Below, piece after piece: positions 18,078 through 24,517 of a stretch of 64,000 nt of DNA. Positions within the stretch are counted from its first letter, which is position 1. Every line of letters starts with the position of its first letter. Origin of the DNA: Aureispira sp964404215 (GTDB lineage: Bacteria > Bacteroidota > Bacteroidia > Chitinophagales > Saprospiraceae); NCBI GenBank assembly GCA_964404215.1, contig CAYOJF010000012.1:1-64000 (forward strand), written 5' to 3'. The position numbers were made by a program, and so were the translations under genes. Below the pieces are notes generated by a model that did no database searches, was not told where the DNA came from, and saw only the letters and a list, made by a program, of their open reading frames with translations.

Positions 18078-18929
18078 TTAGAATGGGAAAACATGATTGG
18101 TTTGCAACATTGCTGCTTCAAAAACAGCCTTATCTAAGCCCAGATCAATTTCATTATCGTCAAAATAAGTGAGCAATTTTTCTGTTGGCATATTTCCTGT
18201 CAAATCGTCTTTTGCCATAGGACATCCCCCATAGCCTTTGATAGCTCCATCAAATCGTCGACATCCATTCTCATATGCTGCTGCTACCTTTTCTCTCCAT
18301 TCATCAGGACGAGTATGAAAGTGTGCTCCAAACTCTACATCTGGATAAGGTGGTATCAAATTATCAAATAGATAAGAAATGGTTTCTTTATTAGCTACTC
18401 CAATAGTATCCGAAAGGGACAAAATTTTAATCCCATCTGCTGCTAGGGTATTTACCCAATGTTGTACAATATCAACATTCCATTCATCTCCATAAGGGTT
18501 GCCAAACCCCATAGAAATATAAACCACAAGTTCTTTTCCATGTTTGTCTGCCAAGGCTTTGATTTTAGACAATCGCTTCATCGAATCAGTAATAGTACTA
18601 TTAGTATTACGTAACTGAAAAGTCTCTGAAACAGAAAAAGGGTATCCCAAATACTGTATTTCATCAAACTGACAAGCATCCTTTGCTCCTCTTTCATTTG
18701 CAACAATTGCTAATAGCTTACTAGTTGTATTGTCTAGTTCTAACCCTGCCAATACTTTCGCTGTATCTCTCATTTGAGGGATAGCTTTGGGAGAAACAAA
18801 CGAACCAAAATCAATAGAATCAAACCCTACTTTCAAAAGTTTGTTTATATAGTTAATCTTAGTTTCTGTGTCTATAAATTGATGGATTCCTTGCATCGCA
18901 TCTCTTGGGCATTCTATTATCTTAACCAT
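18078..18929 (-). CDS. mvaB: Hydroxymethylglutaryl-CoA lyase
   Basis: Cleaves HMG-CoA to acetoacetate and acetyl-CoA, the last step of leucine catabolism. It is a TIM-barrel enzyme of the DRE-TIM metallolyase group. The barrel's first strand carries CPRDAMQG (R9-D10, metal/catalytic). The metal-binding HFH is at H203 and H205. The catalytic loop GGCPMAKDDLTGNMPTE contains C236, matching the family active-site signature. The 283 aa length is typical. It stands alone, divergent from the small membrane protein 19026-19349, with an overlapping promoter region. With ilvE in the same window it suggests a branched-chain amino acid degradation capacity. Confidence 0.92.
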   Translation of the reverse strand: MVKIIECPRDAMQGIHQFIDTETKINYINKLLKVGFDSIDFGSFVSPKAIPQMRDTAKVLAGLELDNTTSKLLAIVANERGAKDACQFDEIQYLGYPFSVSETFQLRNTNSTITDSMKRLSKIKALADKHGKELVVYISMGFGNPYGDEWNVDIVQHWVNTLAADGIKILSLSDTIGVANKETISYLFDNLIPPYPDVEFGAHFHTRPDEWREKVAAAYENGCRRFDGAIKGYGGCPMAKDDLTGNMPTEKLLTYFDDNEIDLGLDKAVFEAAMLQTNHVFPF

Positions 18930-18949
18930 AAATTTCCTTTTTAGTGTTG

Positions 18950-18997
18950 CAAAGATAAAAATTGATAGGGACTATTAAAATTATTAAATTAACTTTG
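18950..18997. promoter_or_regulatory. Divergent Bacteroidota-type promoter elements
   Basis: On the minus strand TATCTTTG (complement of 18950-18957) lies 20 bases before the HMG-CoA lyase start. On the plus strand TAACTTTG (18990-18997) precedes the 19026 gene by 28 bases, with TTG at 18962 upstream. Both fit the TAnnTTTG -7 consensus of this phylum; the plus-strand spacer (25 bases) is longer than usual. Confidence 0.5.
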
Positions 18998-19025
18998 CCC
19001 CACAAAAATAAATATAGACATACTT

Positions 19026-19349
19026 ATGACCATTGTATTACAACTACTAGGCGTTTTGATTATTGGCGGACTCATTGCAGCCTCTCAAATTACACTCAAA
19101 AAAAATCCTAAACTGAAAACATTTTGGGTTTTCATTGGCTTCCTTATGTTTATTACTGGCATGCTTTCGCTAGTCGTTAATTCAGTCGGAATCACATTTG
19201 GTTTTTTGAATTGGGTAGAACAAATGGGGAAATTAGGCTCTTTCCTGTTCAAACTAGGACTCATCTTTGGTGGTGTAGCAGTAGTTGTCTTAGTTTCTCA
19301 TGATGAAGAAGCTTACGATGAGTATTTTGATGGTAATAAATACCAATAA
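19026..19349 (+). CDS. Small three-helix membrane protein
   Basis: A 107-residue integral membrane protein with three hydrophobic segments: about residues 3-22 (VLQLLGVLIIGGLIAAS), 33-54 (FWVFIGFLMFITGMLSLVV) and 76-95 (FLFKLGLIFGGVAVVVLVS). It ends in an acidic tail (DEEAYDEYFDG). No recognised domain; function unknown. It is the only gene rightward of the divergent promoter, and a 505-bp non-coding region follows. Confidence 0.7.
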   Translation: MTIVLQLLGVLIIGGLIAASQITLKKNPKLKTFWVFIGFLMFITGMLSLVVNSVGITFGFLNWVEQMGKLGSFLFKLGLIFGGVAVVVLVSHDEEAYDEYFDGNKYQ

Positions 19350-19854
19350 TAAATAAGGAAGTTGTTTAATAATGAACGAATAGTTCTCTTTAATACTTAA
19401 AGTTTCAATTGCAAGGATCAAATACCTTTTGATAACAGCTGCTTAGAGTAGGTAGTCTGGCTTTTTTGACCTACACTAGTTATTTCTATTAGGTGTTTTT
19501 TAGAGCTCACTTAGATATCGTTTGCCTAAATGTAATTACCTCACTATTTCGCCTACTACATATCACGAAAAAATAATTCTGGAATGTCATATTTTTTCAC
19601 TTTCTCAAAGAAGTTGTTGAAAGTTTCTGTTTGTAGCTCAAAATTATCTTTTTTGTAAGTATACACAGAAACTTTCAACAACTTCAGAATAAAAAAGTCC
19701 CACACTCTTCTATTCTGATAAGTTGTCTATTATGAAGTCAAAATAGAATTGCGATTCAAGTCCTGATACAACTATTTTCGCTCTATTTCCAAAATGTCCG
19801 AGGGATTTACTTTTTCTCTTCGTCTAAATCAATATAGCAGCTACTTATAATATT
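19350..19854. other. 505-bp intergenic region upstream of the sigma factor operon
   Basis: No gene recognised. It contains a 21-bp perfect inverted repeat (listed separately) and an AT-rich final ~150 bases that must hold the promoter of the 19855-24442 operon. No clear TAnnTTTG element was found there, which would be expected if the operon is read by its own ECF sigma factor. Confidence 0.45.
19610..19685. repeat. 21-bp perfect inverted repeat with 34-base loop
   Basis: The left arm at 19610-19630 (GAAGTTGTTGAAAGTTTCTGT) is exactly complementary to 19665-19685. The length and perfection exceed a normal terminator, and there is no long T-run. It could be a repeat element like those elsewhere in the window or a structured RNA leader. 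Confidence 0.7.
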
Positions 19855-20379
19855 TTGAACACATTCCACCACATCTATCATACACACAAAGACTTAGTCT
19901 ATAACCTTGCCCTGCAATACACTCAAAATAGAGAAGATGCAGAGGAAATTGCACAAGACGTTTTCTGTTCGGTGCACAAAAAGATAGACCAATTCAAAGG
20001 TGAGGCGAGTATCAAAACTTGGATTTATCGTATTACGATCAATCAGTCATTAGATTTTCTGAAAGCTAAAAAGAGTAAAAAACGGTGGTTTTTCTTCTCA
20101 AAAATATCGCTAGATCAAGAAGATCACCCTATAGATTTGCCTCATTTTGATCACCCAGGTGTATTATTAGAACAAAAAGAGAGTATTCAGCATTTATTCA
20201 AAGGAATTAATCAGTTACCAGAAAGTCAAAAAACAGCCTTAATACTACTAAAAATAGAAGGCAAAACACAGAAGGAAACCGCATTAATAATGGAAACTAC
20301 AACTAAATCAATTGAAGGACTTTATCAACGAGCCAAAAAAAATCTTACAAAATTTTTGAATCAAAACAAGGGATCATGA
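19855..20379 (+). CDS. ECF-type RNA polymerase sigma factor
   Basis: A 174-residue sigma-70 family regulator with region 2 (YNLALQYTQNREDAEEIAQDVF, about residues 16-37, then KTWIYRITINQSLDFLK) and region 4 (LPESQKTALILLKIEGKTQKETALIM, about 122-147, helix-turn-helix). It directs RNA polymerase to its own promoter set, usually under control of a membrane anti-sigma factor. The start is TTG at 19855; no ATG is available and the protein begins at the family N-terminus. Its stop overlaps the next start (ATGA), and five envelope genes follow, so it probably regulates this operon. Confidence 0.9.
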   Translation: MNTFHHIYHTHKDLVYNLALQYTQNREDAEEIAQDVFCSVHKKIDQFKGEASIKTWIYRITINQSLDFLKAKKSKKRWFFFSKISLDQEDHPIDLPHFDHPGVLLEQKESIQHLFKGINQLPESQKTALILLKIEGKTQKETALIMETTTKSIEGLYQRAKKNLTKFLNQNKGS

Positions 20380-20657
20380 AAAACAAATCGTCTAACGATA
20401 TAGACCAAAACATTAAACAACTTGAAAATATTCAGAAAGTAGCTGCTCCAGAAGATCTCTATCAAAAAATTAGAGAAAAGATTGACAATAACAAAATGAT
20501 TTCATGGCAATGGGTTAAACTTGCTGCTGCGGTTTTTGTTGGTTGTTTATTTTTGGATGGCTATGTTATTCTATCATTGGATTACAACACCGATGGTATA
20601 GTTTCTGAATCTACCTCTCTAATTCCATTAGAAACAAACCAATTATATTATGAGTAG
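20376..20657 (+). CDS. Short membrane protein, putative anti-sigma factor
   Basis: A 93-residue protein with a cytoplasmic N-terminal part of about 45 residues (helical, DIDQNIKQLENIQKV), one transmembrane helix (WQWVKLAAAVFVGCLFLDGYVIL, about 47-69) and a short outer tail. It overlaps the sigma gene by four bases and the next gene by eight. Position and topology fit an anti-sigma factor, but it is much shorter than usual and I see no zinc-binding HxxxCxxC motif. Assignment is by context. Confidence 0.68.
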   Translation: MKNKSSNDIDQNIKQLENIQKVAAPEDLYQKIREKIDNNKMISWQWVKLAAAVFVGCLFLDGYVILSLDYNTDGIVSESTSLIPLETNQLYYE

Positions 20658-21114
20658 AAATATTCTCTTCAGCCTATTAATTATTGGGTTAGTAGCGTCC
20701 AATATTGGACTAGTAATATTTATGCTAGGCGATAAAAAACATCGCCCCCCACACCATAGACCTAAAGATAAAATTGTTCGTCAACTTAACTTTGACCAAG
20801 AGCAAGCTGCTGCTTATGATCTCCTAATCAAGGAGCATAGAAAAGCTATCAAAAGAAAAGAAAAGACCATAAGTACTAGCAAAGAAGCACTTTATCGCTT
20901 ACTCTCTAGTGAGCAAAGCGATACTACACAAAGAGAACAACTGTTAAATACTATTGCAAACAATAAGAAAGATATTGAGCGGATCCATTTCAATCATTTC
21001 TTAAAGATAAAAGCGATTTGCAAAAGTGATCAATTATTGGCATATAAAGGTTTAATTTCTGAATTGAGCCGCATATTCAATCTGCCTCCTCCTCCGCACC
21101 AACACAAAAAATAA
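20650..21114 (+). CDS. Spy/CpxP-like periplasmic metal-stress protein
   Basis: A 154-residue protein with one N-terminal hydrophobic anchor (about residues 5-27) and a long helical periplasmic part. The sequence LNFDQEQAAAYDLLIKEHR followed by heptad-like helices is typical of the Spy/CpxP/CnrX-like (heavy-metal sensor, DUF3347-type periplasmic) group. His-rich stretches flank the helical core (HRPPHHRP near 32-39 and PPPPHQHKK at the C-terminus), suggesting metal binding. It could sense metal for the upstream sigma/anti-sigma pair, as CnrX does in Cupriavidus. That role is inferred from position. It overlaps the preceding gene by eight bases and ends nine bases before the MbnP-like gene. Confidence 0.72.
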   Translation: MSRNILFSLLIIGLVASNIGLVIFMLGDKKHRPPHHRPKDKIVRQLNFDQEQAAAYDLLIKEHRKAIKRKEKTISTSKEALYRLLSSEQSDTTQREQLLNTIANNKKDIERIHFNHFLKIKAICKSDQLLAYKGLISELSRIFNLPPPPHQHKK

Positions 21115-21123
21115 TACTCCATC

Positions 21124-21837
21124 TTGGTCAATTTATCTACTACATACTTTTATAGTTTATCTGTATGCCTCATCATCTTATTTTTAGGATATGAGGCATC
21201 ACCATTATTAGCCCAAAAATCCATACAGTTCGTCCCAACCTCCAATAACAGACCTCTCCTACCACACATTACTTATTCTTTAGGTAATACATCTGATAGC
21301 TTCTCTGTCAGTCAACTAAAATTTTATGTACACGATGTAAAGCTGCTACACAATAAAAAAGTGGTTCATCGGTTAGATAAACAGTTCCATCTCTTTGATT
21401 TAGCTGATTCTATTAGTCATTATCTAATATTTGAGGCTCCTCGCAAATGCTACAATTATATTGAGTTTGATATAGGAATTGATAGTAGCACCAATGTATC
21501 AGGAGTACAAGGTGAAGCATTAGATCCCATGAATGGTATGTATTGGACTTGGCAAAGCGGTTATATCAATTTCAAACTGGAAGGAAATTCTACTTTATGT
21601 AAAAGTCGGAAACATAAATTTCAATTTCATATTGGAGGATTCTCTAAAACCTGTTATCCTATCAGAAAAATCCGATTAAAATTACGTTCAAAAAGTGACA
21701 TTCACATTTACCTCAATATAGAACAGTTATTAGTTGCTGCTGATTTAGCTCAACAACATACGATCATGAGCCCTAAAACTAGTGCCGTAAAGTTTGCTGA
21801 CTACTTTATTCCTGCTTTTCAGACCCGAAAACCATGA
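21124..21837 (+). CDS. MbnP-like copper-binding protein
   Basis: A 237-residue exported protein (signal segment about residues 8-30, ending LLAQ). It resembles the MbnP family: early strand IQFVPTS, LKFYVHDVKL near 65-75, the WTW pair at W141/W143 within MYWTWQSGYINFKLEG, and QFHIGG with H169. In characterised MbnP a tryptophan is converted to kynurenine by the partner MbnH and helps to bind copper; which Trp plays that role here is not shown by sequence. Three cysteines (109, 159, 177) may form a disulfide. The start is TTG at 21124, nine bases after the previous stop; no ATG is available. The stop overlaps the MbnH-like start (ATGA). Confidence 0.8.
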   Translation: MVNLSTTYFYSLSVCLIILFLGYEASPLLAQKSIQFVPTSNNRPLLPHITYSLGNTSDSFSVSQLKFYVHDVKLLHNKKVVHRLDKQFHLFDLADSISHYLIFEAPRKCYNYIEFDIGIDSSTNVSGVQGEALDPMNGMYWTWQSGYINFKLEGNSTLCKSRKHKFQFHIGGFSKTCYPIRKIRLKLRSKSDIHIYLNIEQLLVAADLAQQHTIMSPKTSAVKFADYFIPAFQTRKP

Positions 21838-22850
21838 AAACATCCATTATCATCAGTTTATTGAGCCTTTGGTATATAGGAACATCTACTTTTTCTCTTA
21901 GTTACCCAGAGTATATCCCTACTCCTAGTTATGATTTTTCAACCAATCCTTTAGATAGTCTAACAATCCAACTAGGGAGAGTTCTTTTTTATGATGCCAT
22001 ACTATCACAAGATAATACCATTTCTTGTGCCTCTTGTCACTCCCCTTACAATGCTTTTGCTCATACCGACCACGAATTGAGTCATGGTATACATGATAGT
22101 ATTGGTACTCGCAATGCCCCTCCATTATTCAATCTTGCTTGGCAATCTTCCTTCATGTGGGACGGATCTATTCATCACTTAGATGTTCAAGCCTTAGCAC
22201 CTATTAGTCATCCAGGGGAAATGGGAGAAAGTATACAGAATATTGTTCGAAAAATAAATACTAGTAGCTATTATCCTAGTTTATTTAATCAATGTTTTGG
22301 CGATAGTATAGCCACAGGAGAACGTATACTCAAAGCATTAGCCCAATTTCAACTGTCATTAGTATCTTTTGGATCCAAGTATGATGCCGTCCAGCAGGAA
22401 AAAGACAGTTTCACACTACAGGAAAAAAAAGGAGAACAGCTATTTATGACCTTCTGTAATAGCTGCCATCGTGCACCATTATTTTCCTCCTATGGCTTTG
22501 CCAATAATGGACTCTCGGTAGATACCACTCTTCATGATTATGGCAAATGGCTAATTACCCACGACCCAAACGACAGTTTGCTCTTCAAAATTCCTTCCTT
22601 ACGTAATCTCAGTTATACCTACCCCTACATGCACGATGGACGGTTCCAGAAGCTTCGAGAGGTTTTACATCATTATACCAACCAAATTATCCCCCATCCT
22701 ACTCTGTCACCAGCTCTACAGCAACCAATTTCTCTAGACGCTCGTCAAAAAACAGACTTGATTGCATTTCTCAGAACACTAAACGATAATTCATTTATCT
22801 TTGATAAAGAAAATAAATTCCCCCAAAAAATACTCCTTTCAAAGGATTAG
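21834..22850 (+). CDS. MbnH-like di-heme cytochrome c peroxidase family protein
   Basis: A 338-residue exported di-heme protein (signal segment residues 4-21). Heme-binding motifs are CASCH at 65-69 and CNSCH at 208-212. The family landmarks GRVLFYD, GTRNAPPLFN, MWDGSI and the distal YPYMHDGRF (about 263-271) are all present. Cytochrome c peroxidase relatives reduce H2O2; the MbnH branch instead oxidises a Trp in MbnP. The direct overlap with the MbnP-like gene favours the MbnH role. Its last residues run into a 55-base stretch repeated across the assembly gap; the stop at 22850 lies within that stretch and looks genuine. Confidence 0.88.
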   Translation: MKTSIIISLLSLWYIGTSTFSLSYPEYIPTPSYDFSTNPLDSLTIQLGRVLFYDAILSQDNTISCASCHSPYNAFAHTDHELSHGIHDSIGTRNAPPLFNLAWQSSFMWDGSIHHLDVQALAPISHPGEMGESIQNIVRKINTSSYYPSLFNQCFGDSIATGERILKALAQFQLSLVSFGSKYDAVQQEKDSFTLQEKKGEQLFMTFCNSCHRAPLFSSYGFANNGLSVDTTLHDYGKWLITHDPNDSLLFKIPSLRNLSYTYPYMHDGRFQKLREVLHHYTNQIIPHPTLSPALQQPISLDARQKTDLIAFLRTLNDNSFIFDKENKFPQKILLSKD

Positions 22851-23026
22851 TAATCCTCCTAGCGTCCAATANNNNNNNNNNNNNNNNNNNNNNNNNNNNN
22901 NNNNNNNNNNNNNNNNNNNNNNNNNNNNNNNNNNNNNNNNNNNNNNNNNNNNNNNNNNNNNNNNNNNNNNNATTCCCCCAAAAAATACTCCTTTCAAAGG
23001 ATTAGTAATCCTCCTAGCGTCCAATA
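22817..23026. other. 100-N scaffold gap with identical 55-base flanks
   Basis: 22817-22871 and 22972-23026 are identical, separated by exactly 100 N (22872-22971). This pattern means that two contigs overlap by 55 bases and were joined with a standard gap instead of being merged. The real distance between the MbnH-like stop and the YHYH start is then about 63 bases. Confidence 0.9.
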
Positions 23027-23068
23027 TATAGATCTAAATAAAACATTCACACATCTAAAATAATACAA

Positions 23069-24442
23069 ATGAAAAAAATTAGTCTAATGATGTTGCTCAC
23101 AGCTGGTTATATGCTATCTGTTCAGGCACAAACTAGCCCTGCCATTACCAGTTGGCTCCAAAACAATACCATTACTGGAAGTTATTACACTTCAGGTAAT
23201 TCTGTCACTATTGGCAATAGCATATTAGTCAACTGTCAGAGAGTAGAATACTCTCCCACCTTTGTTTATGTTTCTGCTACAGGTGTACCCGCCTACCCTA
23301 CAGGACCATTTTTAGATAACAACCCTTCTCAAGCTCAAGACCAGAGTGCTATTTTTCAGTTTCCGCTCAACCCAACACCCAATACAGGTACTCCTACAGC
23401 AACTAGTGGTGGAAATATTGGTGTTTTTGTCAATGGGGTTGCTTTATTTGACTATAGAGATGGAGTGGCTTGGAACACCACTACCAATAGCCTCTGTGGA
23501 GGGCCTGGCAATCCAGCCTGTCCAGGAGGACCTAGAGCAGATCAAGACTGGAATAGAGATGCGGTATTAGCAGAACGAGGTGGTTTTGATTGCTCAAAAG
23601 GACACCCTGCACAAGGGAACTACCACCACCACCAAAACCCTTCTGCTTTCAAACTAGACAAAGTAGTTCTATCCACCGTTTGTAATCTTTATGATGCTGA
23701 TGGGCTGTATACGATGGATAGCACACAGCACTCTCCTCTATTGGGATTCGCCTATGATGGTTATCCTATCTATGGAGCTTATGGCTACACCAATACCAAT
23801 GGAACAGGTGCCATAACACGTATTAAATCAGGCTACAGTTTGCGTAATATATCTGTACGGACGCATCACGCTGATGGAAGCAACGTCGATGATGGACCAG
23901 CAGTTAGTGCCACTTATCCATTGGGCTACTTCAGAGAGGATTATGAGTATATTGCCAATACTAGTCCTGAATATTTGGATGAACACAATGGTAGATTCTG
24001 TATCACACCAGAGTATCCCAATGGGATTTATGCCTATTTTTGTACAGTAGATGCTAACTGGAATTCAGCTTATCCGTACGCTGTTGGTCCTACCTATTAT
24101 GGGAATTATAGCAATAGAAAAATTACTACTATTAGCGAAACTACAACTGTTTATACTGGTGCAACTCCTGTTCAAAGAGTCGATTTAAGTCACCTTGGGA
24201 TCAATATTTTCCCTAATCCTGCATCTGACTTGATTGCGATCCAAGTCAGTGGTTTAGTTAAAGAAGATATACAAGTAGAACTATTTGATTTACTTGGCAA
24301 AAGACTAAACAATACTACTATTTATAAAGGGCAAACGATCGCCTACTTTGATGTAGAGACTTTATACTCCGGAACATATCTAGTCAAGATGACTAGTGGT
24401 TCAGCTTCTAGTAGCCAAAAAGTAATTATTAATAAACAGTAG
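23069..24442 (+). CDS. YHYH-domain protein with type IX secretion tail
   Basis: A 457-residue exported protein with signal peptide 1-20 (ending VQAQ). The YHYH domain spans about residues 45-340. It shows FDCSKGHPAQGNYHHHQNP at about 173-191, LGFAYDGYPIYGAYG at 225-239, RTHHADG at 264-270 and YLDEHNGRFCITPEYPNGIYA at 302-322. The domain's biochemical role is unknown to me, but its His/Tyr clusters suggest metal binding. The last ~80 residues (INIFPNPASDLIAIQ ... SGTYLVKMTSG) are a type IX sorting domain, so the protein is sent to the cell surface or medium. It is probably in the same operon as the MbnP/MbnH pair once the false gap is removed. Confidence 0.85.
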   Translation: MKKISLMMLLTAGYMLSVQAQTSPAITSWLQNNTITGSYYTSGNSVTIGNSILVNCQRVEYSPTFVYVSATGVPAYPTGPFLDNNPSQAQDQSAIFQFPLNPTPNTGTPTATSGGNIGVFVNGVALFDYRDGVAWNTTTNSLCGGPGNPACPGGPRADQDWNRDAVLAERGGFDCSKGHPAQGNYHHHQNPSAFKLDKVVLSTVCNLYDADGLYTMDSTQHSPLLGFAYDGYPIYGAYGYTNTNGTGAITRIKSGYSLRNISVRTHHADGSNVDDGPAVSATYPLGYFREDYEYIANTSPEYLDEHNGRFCITPEYPNGIYAYFCTVDANWNSAYPYAVGPTYYGNYSNRKITTISETTTVYTGATPVQRVDLSHLGINIFPNPASDLIAIQVSGLVKEDIQVELFDLLGKRLNNTTIYKGQTIAYFDVETLYSGTYLVKMTSGSASSSQKVIINKQ

Positions 24443-24465
24443 ATTTTATCATTACCTTCGTAATA

Positions 24466-24517
24466 AGAGCATGTCTAAAGCGTTTTCTTAAATGCTTAAG
24501 AAAACGCTTTGTTTTTT
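24466..24517. terminator. Bidirectional terminator preceded by an AGAGCATG repeat end
   Basis: Strong stem AAAGCGTTTTCTTA / TAAGAAAACGCTTT followed by GTTTTTTT, closing the copper-type operon and facing the convergent subtilase gene. The left arm begins with AGAGCATGTCTAAAG, a match to the end of the MITE-like element. Confidence 0.88.

Noticed and set aside
22872..22971. Reading frames running through the N block near 22801-23031
   Set aside because: They consist of N codons joined across an assembly gap, not sequence.
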